Source of the DNA: JAZKHT01 sp040385245
Lineage (GTDB): Bacteria > Pseudomonadota > Alphaproteobacteria > Rhodobacterales > Rhodobacteraceae
Direction of reading: 5' to 3'
NCBI GenBank assembly: GCA_040385245.1
Contig: JAZKHT010000014.1
Location: forward strand, 1 to 58,441
Length of the DNA stretch: 58,441 nucleotides
Shown here in pieces: positions 15,347 to 23,383 of this stretch (position 1 is the stretch's first letter; every line of letters starts with the position of its first letter). Position numbers and translations under genes: made by a program. Under the pieces are notes generated by a model. The model saw nothing but the letters and a program-made list of their open reading frames with translations, made no database searches and was not told where the DNA came from.

Positions 15347-16759
15347 TCATTCGGTCGCATCACAGGGAATTCGCCCTCGGCGGCCCCACAGCGCGCTGCC
15401 GAGGGCAAGTCCGGCCAGGCCAGTGGCGACGGCGAACGTGATTTGCAGCCCTGTCTCGCTGTCGGATGGCAAGCCGAATGCTTCGAACAGGCGTGGCCCC
15501 ATGGCATAGACAGCCCCCATCGCAGATGCGCCGGCAATAAGCCCCAGATTGCGCGACAGGCCCAACAAGGCAGAGGTGACTCCGCGCTGGTCGCTTGTCG
15601 TTGCCTGCATGATTGCGGTGGTGTTCGCCGCCTGAAACAGGGCGTATCCGAACGTGACGATGATCAGGCTCGCTACATAGCCACTGACGCCAAACCGGCT
15701 GGGCAGCACCGTCAGCAAAAGCGCGCCGATCATTACCGCGACCAGCCCAGCGATACCCACGCGGTCAGACCCAAGCCGGTCGATCAGCCGCCCCGCCGGT
15801 GCCCCGGTCAGCGCAGCAACGCCCGGTCCGACCGACATCACAAGGCCGGTCTGAACCGACCCAAGACCCAGCACCCCGGACAGGTAGAACGGCCCGACAA
15901 CCAGCGTTGCCATCAGGATTGCCGAGATGAGCGCCATGGAAAAAAGGCCGCGACCAATCGTACGGTTGCGCAACAGGTCCAGTCGCACGAAAGGTGCAGG
16001 AACCCGCGCCTCATGCCCAACGAAAGCGATGACTCCCAGGATCGAAATCACAGCCACCGCCGCCAGGACAGAGCCGGACAAACCGCTGCCAAGGGTCAAG
16101 ATCACAGCGACTGCAAACAGCGACAGCGTCAAAAGCGCCATGCCAATCAGGTCAAACCCTACCGGCCTTTGTCCACCCGTCGCATCGGACGGAAACAGGG
16201 CGCGTCCGACCACAAGGGTGATGCCGCCCATGGCAGCCATGACGGCAAAGACGGCTGGCCAGCCGAAACCGGCGATCAACGCGCCGCCAAGCGAGGGGCC
16301 AAGCGCCGTCCCCACGGCGGATACTGTTCCCAGCAGCCCCATTGCGCTGCCGGTCCGGTCCTTCGGCACCAGGTCACCGACCATCGCGATGGTCAGCGCC
16401 ATCATGACGGCGGCTCCAAGGCCCTGAACGGTGCGCGCCGCAATCAGAACCAAAAGGCTGGGGGCAAGGGCACAGGCCGCCGATGCCACGGCGAAAAGGC
16501 CAATCCCCAACAACAACAGGCGCCTGCGACCGATGATATCCCCCAACCGGCCTGCGCCGACAATCAGGCAGGTAAGGGTTAGAAGGTAGGAAATCACCAC
16601 CCATTGCACTTCGGCCATGGTCACGTCGAAGGATGTGGCCAGAGTGGGCAGGGCGACATTCGCAATGCTGGTGCCCAACGAAGGCAGCAACATCGCCAGC
16701 GACAGGGCCACAAGGCGGGGGCCATAGCGGCGCAGGTTGGTCACCGGAACACCCGACAT
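15347..16759 (-). CDS. MFS drug/proton exporter, DHA2 (EmrB/QacA) family
   Basis: The protein is 470 residues from the ATG at 16759 and has about 14 hydrophobic helices. DHA2 marks are ALSLAMLLPSLGTSIANVALPTLA in helix 1, VVISYLLTLTCLIVGAGRLGDIIGRRR (loop 2-3 motif A) and the motif C proline-glycine stretch GTALGPSLGGALIAGFGW. Such pumps export drugs, solvents or fatty acids. A longer frame begins 36 codons earlier but that part is His/Arg/Pro-rich and overlaps the DUF2798 gene. The start chosen overlaps the DUF2798 stop (TGATG), giving a two-gene operon under the LysR-type regulator next door. Confidence 0.88.
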   Translation of the reverse strand: MSGVPVTNLRRYGPRLVALSLAMLLPSLGTSIANVALPTLATSFDVTMAEVQWVVISYLLTLTCLIVGAGRLGDIIGRRRLLLLGIGLFAVASAACALAPSLLVLIAARTVQGLGAAVMMALTIAMVGDLVPKDRTGSAMGLLGTVSAVGTALGPSLGGALIAGFGWPAVFAVMAAMGGITLVVGRALFPSDATGGQRPVGFDLIGMALLTLSLFAVAVILTLGSGLSGSVLAAVAVISILGVIAFVGHEARVPAPFVRLDLLRNRTIGRGLFSMALISAILMATLVVGPFYLSGVLGLGSVQTGLVMSVGPGVAALTGAPAGRLIDRLGSDRVGIAGLVAVMIGALLLTVLPSRFGVSGYVASLIIVTFGYALFQAANTTAIMQATTSDQRGVTSALLGLSRNLGLIAGASAMGAVYAMGPRLFEAFGLPSDSETGLQITFAVATGLAGLALGSALWGRRGRIPCDATE

Positions 16760-16998
16760 CAGCGCATGGCTCCGGCAGGGGCCTTGACCAGCATGCCGAC
16801 CAGACGGCGCGCCATTGGTGCCACGACAAGAACGGTGGGGAAAGCGATGATCCAGGACGGAAGCCACGCATGACCCCAGTGGGTCAGGAATTCATCGACA
16901 AGTCCAGCGTTCCTTAACGTGGCAACACCGGACACGATAAAGGACATAAGGCCCGACAGGACAAGGCCGAACAGGGCGGGGGCATAGCGGGCGGGCAT
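16759..16998 (-). CDS. DUF2798 two-helix membrane protein
   Basis: The 79-residue product, from MPARYAP at 16998, has two transmembrane segments (LFGLVLSGLMSFIVSGVATL and WIIAFPTVLVVAPMARRLV), the usual form of DUF2798. Many DUF2798 genes sit beside efflux pumps and regulators; the function is not known. The start at 16998 has GGAG seven bases upstream. ATG 17010 is possible; a frame start at 17094 lies inside a palindrome and is unlikely. Its stop overlaps the start of the DHA2 exporter, so both are one operon divergent from the LysR gene. Confidence 0.8.
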   Translation of the reverse strand: MPARYAPALFGLVLSGLMSFIVSGVATLRNAGLVDEFLTHWGHAWLPSWIIAFPTVLVVAPMARRLVGMLVKAPAGAMR

Positions 16999-17064
16999 TC
17001 TGATCTCCATGATTGCTGCTGGCCAACAGGTAGACCGCGGCGAGACATTGCAGAAGACGCATGG

Positions 17065-17094
17065 ATGGCATTTAATACATGCATTGAACGCCAT
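17065..17094. promoter_or_regulatory. 30-bp imperfect palindrome in LysR/DUF2798 divergent promoter
   Basis: Half-sites ATGGCATTTAATACA (17065-17079) and TGCATTGAACGCCAT (17080-17094) match each other's complement at 12 of 15 positions. It lies between the DUF2798-exporter operon and the LysR gene. LysR-type regulators normally bind such dyads between themselves and the divergent target. Because of the symmetry, false ATGs appear at both ends. Confidence 0.7.
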
Positions 17095-17112
17095 GCGGCA
17101 AAGGGCCTTGCC

Positions 17113-18015
17113 ATGCCGGATCTGAACCTGTTGGTGACGCTTGATGTGCTATTGTCAGAAGGCAGTGTCGCGGGCGCTGCGCGGCGGCTGCGGCTTAGCC
17201 CGTCGGCGATGAGCCGGGCCTTGGCCAGACTGCGCGAGGTGACGGGCGATCCGCTATTGGTGCGGGCGGGCCGCAGCCTTGTTCCCACGCCGCGCGCGAT
17301 CGAGCTTCGCGCGCAGGTCGGACCTTTGGTCGAGGGGGCAAAGGCGGTGCTGCGCCCGGCCGAAACGCTGGATCTGACCCGATTTGTCCGCCAGTTCACC
17401 CTGCGCAGCAGCGAAGGCTTTGCCGAAACCTTCGGGCCGCGGCTTTTGGCGTCGGTGGCCGGTCAGGCCCCCGGTGTGACCCTGCAATTCCTGACCAAGC
17501 CCGACAAGGACAGCACCCCCTTGCGCGACGGCGAGGTCGATTTGGAAACGGGCGTGATCGATGCCGCAACCGCGCCGGAACTGCGCACCGTCCCGCTGTT
17601 TCGTGACCGCTGGGTCGCCGTTGTCCGCCCCGGACACGCCTTGGCGCAGGGGCCGGTCCCTGCCGCCCGCCTTGCAGATTTCGGGCATATCGTTGTGCTG
17701 CGGCGCGGACTGCACAGCAACGAGATCGAAGAGGCCGCGCGCGTGGCGGGACTAAAGCGCAGGGTAGCGACGGTGGTCAGCGGCTTTTCAACGGCCCTGG
17801 CGCTGGCGCGGGACACGGATCTGGTCGCCATCGTGCCCGAACGTCACACGGGCGGTCTGCGGCAAGGACTTCACAGCTTTGATCTGCCGTTCGAGGTGGC
17901 GCCCTTTACGGTCTCGATGCTGTGGCATCCGCGCATGGACGGCGATCCGGCGCATCGCTGGATGCGCGGCTGCGTGCGCGGCATCTGCGCGCAACGATCG
18001 GACGCAACCCCCTAA
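17113..18015 (+). CDS. LysR-family transcriptional regulator
   Basis: The protein has 300 residues from MPDLNLL. Its N-terminal winged helix-turn-helix shows LLSEGSVAGAARRLRLSPSAMSRALARLREVTGDPLLVRAGRSLVPTPRA, the LysR pattern. The effector-binding domain is two Rossmann-like lobes, with ERHTGGL in the hinge region. It is divergent from the DUF2798-DHA2 exporter pair, which it probably controls from the 30-bp palindrome. A longer form starting at 17065 adds 16 residues encoded by the palindrome itself and is less likely. The inducer is unknown. Confidence 0.9.
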   Translation: MPDLNLLVTLDVLLSEGSVAGAARRLRLSPSAMSRALARLREVTGDPLLVRAGRSLVPTPRAIELRAQVGPLVEGAKAVLRPAETLDLTRFVRQFTLRSSEGFAETFGPRLLASVAGQAPGVTLQFLTKPDKDSTPLRDGEVDLETGVIDAATAPELRTVPLFRDRWVAVVRPGHALAQGPVPAARLADFGHIVVLRRGLHSNEIEEAARVAGLKRRVATVVSGFSTALALARDTDLVAIVPERHTGGLRQGLHSFDLPFEVAPFTVSMLWHPRMDGDPAHRWMRGCVRGICAQRSDATP

Positions 18016-18110
18016 GTCGCGCCAACCGGCAGGTCGTTTGATGCACGGATGAAGTGCAGATGGGGCGTGTTCCGCAATAACATGGTGGCGCAGAATTCAG
18101 GGCATTCCCC

Positions 18111-18302
18111 CTAACCGATGCGAGACGCCCGATCCCGGTCGGCGTTGGATGGCGGCGAGAGTGGCCCGCTATCGGGGATCAGGATGCGGGCTGCCGCCCC
18201 GTCAAGATCGTCATATTGATCATGTCGCATGGCCCAGAAGAACGCGCCAAGCCCGGTCAGGCCAAGTGCGATTGATATGGGGATCAGGAAAAAATAACTC
18301 AT
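18111..18302 (-). CDS. ccoS: CcoS, cbb3 oxidase assembly protein
   Basis: The 63-residue protein has one N-terminal membrane helix (FFLIPISIALGLTGLGAFFWAM) followed by RHDQYDDLDGAAARIL, the CcoS signature. CcoS is needed to insert haem and copper into CcoN in the cytoplasmic membrane. The C-terminal ~20 residues are a variable tail. The start overlaps the stop of the DUF2189 gene by four bases, so it is the last gene of the ccoNOQP operon. The usual ccoG, ccoH and ccoI are not between ccoP and ccoS here. Confidence 0.9.
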   Translation of the reverse strand: MSYFFLIPISIALGLTGLGAFFWAMRHDQYDDLDGAAARILIPDSGPLSPPSNADRDRASRIG

Positions 18303-19108
18303 TCCTCAGCCCCAGTGACCGCAGGGCGCAGCGCGATCCAGGCATGCCAGGTGCCATGGCCCAGCACCGGAAAGATGACGATCAGGCCCAACAGGCCTGT
18401 TGCGGCGGACAGCAGGAACCCAGCCACCACGATGGCACCCCAAGGCAGCACCGCGCGCAGGTTTTGCGTCGTCAGCGCAAAGCTGGTGCCAAGGGCAGTC
18501 AGCGCGTCGACGCGGCGTTCCAGCAGCATGGGGATCGAAAACAGACTGATCGACATGGCAAAGGCCGCAAACAGCCCGCCAACGGCAGACCCCGTGACGA
18601 TCAACGCCCAGCCGCGCGGGGTGGTGAACACCTGACCAAGGATTTGATCGAACCCCGGAAACGGCAGAAGTCCGAAGAACAAAGCATAAAGCAGGTCAGC
18701 CGCCCGCAGCCACAGCATGACCAGCAGGCACAACAGCAGGCCCGCAAACACCAACTGCCCGCCCGAGCGCGGGTGCGCAACCATCATGCCCGCAAGTGTG
18801 GTGGGGTGTCCGTCGCGCAAGCGTCGGCTTTTTTCATATAGACCGATGGCCAGCAGGGGCCCCACCACCAGAAAGCCCGACAATGCCGGCAGGATCAGCG
18901 ACGGCAGCCCAACGAGGATCAGCCCGCCGATGACGACCATCGACAGACCAAACACCGCTAGTCCGTAAACAAGGCTTTGTGCCGGGTTGGTGCGGAAATC
19001 GGACAAACCGGCGGCAAGCCAATCGCGGGCCACCAGCGGCGGCAGGTTCTTGGCAAAGGCGGGGTCGGAACGAACCCGGGGCGCGACGGCGGGAAGTGGT
19101 TCAAGCAT
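18299..19108 (-). CDS. DUF2189 membrane protein of the cbb3 operon
   Basis: This 269-residue protein has six hydrophobic segments after a polar N-terminus (DWLAAGLSDFRTNPAQSLVYG, typical of DUF2189). Later elements are LVVGPLLAIGLYEKSRRL and SLFSIPMLLERRVDALTALGTS. DUF2189 proteins are often found with cytochrome oxidase genes in Rhodobacterales; a role in oxidase assembly or haem/copper handling is plausible but not shown. It lies 12 bases after the small 52-aa gene and overlaps ccoS by four bases, so it is translated as part of the oxidase operon. Confidence 0.85.
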   Translation of the reverse strand: MLEPLPAVAPRVRSDPAFAKNLPPLVARDWLAAGLSDFRTNPAQSLVYGLAVFGLSMVVIGGLILVGLPSLILPALSGFLVVGPLLAIGLYEKSRRLRDGHPTTLAGMMVAHPRSGGQLVFAGLLLCLLVMLWLRAADLLYALFFGLLPFPGFDQILGQVFTTPRGWALIVTGSAVGGLFAAFAMSISLFSIPMLLERRVDALTALGTSFALTTQNLRAVLPWGAIVVAGFLLSAATGLLGLIVIFPVLGHGTWHAWIALRPAVTGAEE

Positions 19109-19120
19109 GGTATCCCTTCC

Positions 19121-19279
19121 TCAGCATGCGGGTTTCGCGGCGGGGTGTGCGGCGTCTTCCGCCACGCAGCCGGGGTTGGAATCGAACGCCAGTGCCACGA
19201 ACTGCCAGTTTGCGATGATGACCAACGCCAGCCCGGCACTTGCGGCAAGCATGGCCCAGTGGCGCGGTGCCGGGGTCAC
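19121..19279 (-). CDS. 52-residue single-span protein in cbb3 operon
   Basis: A GTG at 19279 overlaps the ccoP stop as GTGA and opens a 52-codon frame ending at 19121. The product has one hydrophobic helix (HWAMLAASAGLALVIIANWQ) and a short Cys-containing tail (SNPGCVAEDAAHPAAKPAC). Coding status is supported by tight coupling on the left, 12 bases to the next gene, and codon use. It could be a small oxidase-associated peptide. No family name is known to me. FixH is larger and differs in sequence. Confidence 0.7.
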   Translation of the reverse strand: MTPAPRHWAMLAASAGLALVIIANWQFVALAFDSNPGCVAEDAAHPAAKPAC

Positions 19280-20142
19280 GGCGCAACCCCCGCCAGACCT
19301 TCGACATAAAGCGCCAGCGCGCGTATTTCGGCCTCGGTCAGGCGGGACTGCCAGCTTGGCATCTGGCCTTGCCGACCCGCGATCAGGGATTGGCGGATGG
19401 TGGCCGCGTCGCCGCCGTAGATCCAGTCATCGTCGGTCAGATTCGGCGCGCCGGTGCCGTCAACACCCCGCGCGTCTTCGCCGTGGCAGGACGCACAGTT
19501 GGTCTGGAACAGCACCGCCCCTTCGGATGGATCATTGGCGATCACACCGCCGCCCAGCGTCTGGACATAAGCGGTCAGCAGTGAAATCTCGGCCCGGGTC
19601 AGCAATTCATCCCGGCCAAAGGCAGGCATCTGGGCGAAATGGGTATCGGGATGCACAGAGTTGATGCCCACCCGCAGGGTTGTGGCAATTTCGTCCGCCG
19701 TGCCGCCCCAAAGCCAGATGTCATCGTTCAGGCGCGGAAAGCCAATTCCCCCGATGCCACCGGCGCCGTGGCAGGCCTGACAGTTCTGCCCGAACAGCGG
19801 CCCCGCCGTGGCCAGCGCCTGTGCCATCAGAACAGGATCGTCGCGGATGGCATCGAAATCCGCCGTTGACAGCGCGTCGGTCCATTCGGCGCGGGCGGTG
19901 TCTGCCGCGGCAAGATCGGCGGCGACGGCCGTTTTCTGGTCGATGCCCAACAGACCCTTGGTATAGGTCTGGCCCAACGGCCATGTCGGCAGCAAGACCC
20001 AGGCGACCAGCGCGTAAAGATGAGTCACCACCATGAAGGCGAACACGATGCGCGGCACCGGGGCGTTCAACTCCTTGATGCCGTTCCAATCGTGGCCGGT
20101 GGTCAGATAGCCCGAAACGGGATCGCGTTCTTCTACAGACAT
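19276..20142 (-). CDS. ccoP: CcoP, diheme cytochrome c subunit of cbb3 oxidase
   Basis: The 288-residue subunit passes electrons to CcoN. It has an N-terminal cytoplasmic stretch (GHDWNGIKELNAPVPR), a membrane helix (IVFAFMVVTHLYALVAWVLL) and two periplasmic cytochrome c domains with CQACH and CASCH. Met ligands are probable in FAQMPAFG and GQMPSW. Length fits the family. Its start lies inside the end of ccoQ (10-base overlap), and its stop overlaps the start of the small 52-residue gene, so translation is coupled. Confidence 0.96.
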   Translation of the reverse strand: MSVEERDPVSGYLTTGHDWNGIKELNAPVPRIVFAFMVVTHLYALVAWVLLPTWPLGQTYTKGLLGIDQKTAVAADLAAADTARAEWTDALSTADFDAIRDDPVLMAQALATAGPLFGQNCQACHGAGGIGGIGFPRLNDDIWLWGGTADEIATTLRVGINSVHPDTHFAQMPAFGRDELLTRAEISLLTAYVQTLGGGVIANDPSEGAVLFQTNCASCHGEDARGVDGTGAPNLTDDDWIYGGDAATIRQSLIAGRQGQMPSWQSRLTEAEIRALALYVEGLAGVAP

Positions 20143-20297
20143 GGCCGGTCCTCGGCTGTCAGGATCGATCTGGCCGCGTGGTCGGCATGGGCCTTGCGCG
20201 ACGGACGACAGGTGTGGATGACCACGATGATGAAAAAGCCCATCAGGTAGAACAGGCCAACGGTCTTGGCGATGATGACAAAGGTTTCATGCGTCAT
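20133..20297 (-). CDS. ccoQ: CcoQ, small cbb3 oxidase subunit
   Basis: The 54-residue protein has a single helix (VGLFYLMGFFIIVVIHTCRPS) flanked by MTHETFVIIAK and a polar end. This is the standard CcoQ form; CcoQ stabilises CcoP in the oxidase complex. The start at 20297 overlaps the ccoO stop and its stop overlaps the ccoP start. Confidence 0.92.
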   Translation of the reverse strand: MTHETFVIIAKTVGLFYLMGFFIIVVIHTCRPSRKAHADHAARSILTAEDRPCL

Positions 20298-21022
20298 TCT
20301 ATGGCCTCTTGCGCGTAGGGGGCTTGAGTCAGTTGACCCAGCACCTGCAGATAGGCCACCACCGCATCCAATTCCGTCAGCCGCGTCGTGCCGGAAAAGC
20401 GGCGTAGCGTTGTCGCTTCGCCATAGCGTTCGATCACACCGGCGGCCCCCTCCGAATCCGGGTTGGCCTGCGCGGCTGCATCCTGCGACGCGTTGGCGAT
20501 CATCTCGTCGGTGTAGGGCACGCCAAGCCGGCGCAGCGCCGTCAGATGGTCGCCCAGATCGTTCACTTTCAGCGGGGCAGAGGCGAGCCACGGATAGGCC
20601 GGCATGATCGAGGTCGGCACCACAGCGCGCGGGTTGATCAGGTGTGCCACATGCCAGTCGTCCGAATATTTGCCGCCCAACCGCGCGATGTCCGGTCCCG
20701 TGCGCTTGGAGCCCCAAAGCATCGGATGGTCATACTGGCTTTCTGCCGCCAGCGAGTACGGGCCGTAGCGTTCCACCTCGTCGCGCAGGGTGCGGATCAT
20801 CTGGCTGTGGCAGGCATAGCAGCCCTCGCGAATATAGATGTTGCGGCCTGCCAGCTCCAACGGCGTGTAGACGCGCATGTCGGGTGTGGTTTCGACCGTC
20901 TCGTCTATGGTGAACAACGGCGCGATTTCCACCAGACCGCCAACACTGGCGGCAAGGATGATGCCGATCACCAGCGCGATCGAGTTCTTTTCCAGATTAT
21001 AATGCGCTTTGAACAGGGGCAT
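20294..21022 (-). CDS. ccoO: CcoO, monoheme cytochrome c subunit of cbb3 oxidase
   Basis: The 242-residue subunit has an N-terminal membrane anchor (SIALVIGIILAASVGGLVEIAPLF) and a periplasmic heme domain. The heme site is CYACHSQMIR with preceding GRNIYIREG; the Met ligand is likely in SIMPAYPWL. These strings are diagnostic for CcoO. The gene starts four bases after ccoN ends and overlaps ccoQ, so it is in the same operon. Confidence 0.97.
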   Translation of the reverse strand: MPLFKAHYNLEKNSIALVIGIILAASVGGLVEIAPLFTIDETVETTPDMRVYTPLELAGRNIYIREGCYACHSQMIRTLRDEVERYGPYSLAAESQYDHPMLWGSKRTGPDIARLGGKYSDDWHVAHLINPRAVVPTSIMPAYPWLASAPLKVNDLGDHLTALRRLGVPYTDEMIANASQDAAAQANPDSEGAAGVIERYGEATTLRRFSGTTRLTELDAVVAYLQVLGQLTQAPYAQEAIE

Positions 21023-21025
21023 CGG

Positions 21026-22651
21026 CTACTCCGCCACTTGGGGGGCAAAGGGACGGTCGGGGGCATTGTCGCGCGCGCCCCGTACGGTCATCCAGATGTT
21101 CACCGCACCGACACAGATCCCGGCCAGGAACAACGCCCCGCCAAAAACGCGGGCGATGTAATAGGGCCTCATCGCCTCCATGCTGTCGATGAAGGAGTAA
21201 TTCAGCGTGCCCGCCGCGTTGTAGGTTCGCCACATCAATCCTTGGGTGATGCCTGCGTTCCAAAGCGCAAAGACGTAAGTCAGCAACCCCGCCAGCGCCA
21301 GCCAGAAGTGCCATTCCACCAGCCGGGGCGAATGCATGGCCGGTCGGCCCCAGATCTGCGGAACCACGGAATAGAACGCGCCAAAGGTGACCATCGCGAG
21401 CCAGCCCAAGGCGCCGGAATGCACATGGCCTACCGTCCAGTCGGTGTAATGCGACAGCGCATTGACCGGGCGGATGGCAAGGAACGATCCCTCGAACGTC
21501 GACAGTCCGTAGAACACTGCCGCCACAAACATGAACCGCAGCGTCGCGTCATCGCGCACCCGGTGCCATGCGCCGTTCAGCGTCAACAGCGCATTGCCCG
21601 CCGAGGCCCAGCTTGGCACCAGCAACATTACCGAAAAGGTCATCCCCAAGGTTTGCACCCAATGGGGCAGGGCGGTGTAATGCAGATGGTGCGATCCCAC
21701 CCACAGATAAAAGAAAGTGATCCCCCAGAACGACAGGATCGACAGCCGATAGGAAAAGATCGGCCGTTGTGCCCGCACGGGCAGATAGTAATACAGCATG
21801 CCCAGAAAACCCGAGGTCATGAAGAATGCCACCGCGTTGTGACCATACCACCACTGCACCATGGCATCCTGCACGCCCGCGAAGGCCGGATAGCTTTTGG
21901 CACCTGTCCAGCTGACCGGCAGGGCGGCCGCATTGACAATGTGCAGCATCGCCACCACCACGATGAAGGCAAGGTAGTACCAGTTGGCGACATAGATATG
22001 TGGCTCTGCCCGGCGCTTCAGCGTGCGCAGGTACAGAACCAGATAGGTAACCCACACGATCACCAGCCAGAGATCGGCATACCATTCCGGCTCGGCGTAT
22101 TCCTTGGACTGGGTGACGCCCATGAAATAGCCGCTGACCGCCCACAGGCAGAACAGGTTGTACCCGATCAGCACGAACCACGGCGACAGCTGATCCGCCA
22201 ATCGTGCCCGGCAAGTGCGCTGCATGACGTGGAATGACGTGGCGATCAGTGCATTGCCGCCAAACGCAAAGATCACCCCGGTGGTGTGCACGGGGCGCAA
22301 GCGGCCATAGCCCGACCACGCCTGTCCGAAAGTTGCGTCAGGCCAGACCATCAGCGCCGCGACCCACAGCCCCACCGACATTGCGAATACGCCCCAACCC
22401 ATCGCCAAAAGGATGCCGATCTTGGTCGGGTCGTCGTAATAGCGCTGCAACCGGGCCGGGTCGGGGGGACCTTCTTCAAGCACGCCACCGACGGCGAAGA
22501 CAAGCCCAAGTCCCAAAGCAAGTGCCATGAACCCATGCACCGCAATCGGGTCATGTCCGCCAAGCGCTGCCATCGTCAGCCCGACAAGCGACAGGCAAAC
22601 CGCCAGCAGCAGCCCCATCCGACGTTCCGCCAGCGTCAACGTCGCAATCAT
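21026..22651 (-). CDS. ccoN: CcoN, catalytic subunit I of cbb3 oxidase
   Basis: The 541-residue heme-copper subunit reduces O2 at low oxygen. About 12-14 helices are visible. Diagnostic segments are WSGYGRLRPVHTTGVIFAFGGNALIATSFHVMQRTCRARL (low-spin heme His region), WWYGHNAVAFFMTSGFLGMLYYYLP (Cu-B His and cross-linked Tyr) and GSHHLHYTALPHW. ccoN leads the ccoNOQP order on the minus strand. The 88 bases before it hold no obvious FNR box (TTGAT-N4-ATCAA). The Rrf2-family gene lies directly upstream. Confidence 0.97.
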   Translation of the reverse strand: MIATLTLAERRMGLLLAVCLSLVGLTMAALGGHDPIAVHGFMALALGLGLVFAVGGVLEEGPPDPARLQRYYDDPTKIGILLAMGWGVFAMSVGLWVAALMVWPDATFGQAWSGYGRLRPVHTTGVIFAFGGNALIATSFHVMQRTCRARLADQLSPWFVLIGYNLFCLWAVSGYFMGVTQSKEYAEPEWYADLWLVIVWVTYLVLYLRTLKRRAEPHIYVANWYYLAFIVVVAMLHIVNAAALPVSWTGAKSYPAFAGVQDAMVQWWYGHNAVAFFMTSGFLGMLYYYLPVRAQRPIFSYRLSILSFWGITFFYLWVGSHHLHYTALPHWVQTLGMTFSVMLLVPSWASAGNALLTLNGAWHRVRDDATLRFMFVAAVFYGLSTFEGSFLAIRPVNALSHYTDWTVGHVHSGALGWLAMVTFGAFYSVVPQIWGRPAMHSPRLVEWHFWLALAGLLTYVFALWNAGITQGLMWRTYNAAGTLNYSFIDSMEAMRPYYIARVFGGALFLAGICVGAVNIWMTVRGARDNAPDRPFAPQVAE

Positions 22652-22739
22652 GGCCGAATCCTTCGGTTAAAAATTCTTATACCACAAATAGATGTTTCCA
22701 AACCGACGAATGCTGTCCGTGTCGAAGTCACCTGAATGG

Positions 22740-23183
22740 TCATGCGGGTACGGCTTTCCGGGTGCCCGCATCGTCCATTTGCGGCAGGGCGATATCGGCG
22801 AGGGTCGATTTGTCCAGGCTGGTCAGGAACGCCGCCTCTGCCACGCGCAGGCGCGCTTTTAGGCGGCAGCGCCCGACGAGGGCGCATTTGCCCCCCGAAG
22901 AAACAAAACACTCCACCAACGGTTGCCCTGCTTCCAGCGCGCGGACGATGTCGCCCAGCAGGATATTCTCTGCGGGTTGGGCAAGGATCGCACCACCCCG
23001 ACCGCCACGTCGGGTGGTAATGATACCAGCCTGGGCCAAGTTCGCCATGATCTTGGCCAGATGGTTTCGCGACAAGGACAGTTCGGTCGACAGATCTGCT
23101 GTAGAGAATGCACGGTTGGGGTCGGATGCCATGCGCATCAGCGCCCGCAACCCGAAATCGGTGAAAGAGGTAAGGCGCATCAC
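22740..23183 (-). CDS. Rrf2-family iron-sulfur regulator, NsrR-like
   Basis: The 147-residue protein starts MRLTSFTDFGLRALMRMAS, close to NsrR, and carries the winged-helix recognition part SLSRNHLAKIMANLAQAG and RGGRGGAILAQP. Cysteines 92, 100 and 106 (C-x7-C-x5-C) would ligate a [2Fe-2S] or [4Fe-4S] cluster, a spacing also known from RirA. NsrR senses nitric oxide; RirA senses iron. It lies immediately upstream of ccoN on the same strand and probably controls the oxidase operon and itself. A palindrome 16 bases before its start is a likely binding site. Confidence 0.88.
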   Translation of the reverse strand: MMRLTSFTDFGLRALMRMASDPNRAFSTADLSTELSLSRNHLAKIMANLAQAGIITTRRGGRGGAILAQPAENILLGDIVRALEAGQPLVECFVSSGGKCALVGRCRLKARLRVAEAAFLTSLDKSTLADIALPQMDDAGTRKAVPA

Positions 23184-23198
23184 GATCCCACCTGAATC

Positions 23199-23213
23199 GG
23201 TATTTTAAATACC
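23199..23213. promoter_or_regulatory. Probable Rrf2/NsrR operator
   Basis: GGTATTT-T-AAATACC is a 15-bp perfect palindrome with a single central base, 16 bases upstream of the Rrf2 gene start. It has the ATTT-N-AAAT core of NsrR-type operators, so autoregulation is likely. The rest of 23214-23383 shows nothing distinct. Confidence 0.7.
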
Positions 23214-23383
23214 TATTAGCAAACTGCCACACGCAAAGCAATATCTGAGTTCGGCGTTCCCGCCGCGAATAGGATGACGAGTCGATCAGGGTGACATCAA
23301 AGCGGCCACCGTTGTGGCGTTCGCTCCCGATCGGTTGGCCCAAACCCGCGCGGCGACAATCAAGGGCTATTCACCCACCGGCA

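Noticed and set aside
15107..16582. 491-codon plus-strand open frame opposite the DHA2 exporter
   Set aside because: Extremely polar, Arg/Gln/His-rich translation typical of an antisense frame of a membrane protein.
17065..17112. Longer N-terminus of the LysR protein (and mirrored one of DUF2798)
   Set aside because: The extra residues are encoded by the palindrome itself and precede the family's usual start; better ribosome context lies downstream for DUF2798.
20546..22237. 563-codon plus-strand open frame across ccoN and ccoO
   Set aside because: Antisense shadow of diagnostic cytochrome oxidase genes; composition is Arg/His/Gln-rich without secondary-structure pattern.
22652..22739. FNR/FixK box before ccoN
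   Set aside because: No TTGAT-N4-ATCAA-like dyad is present in the short upstream gap.
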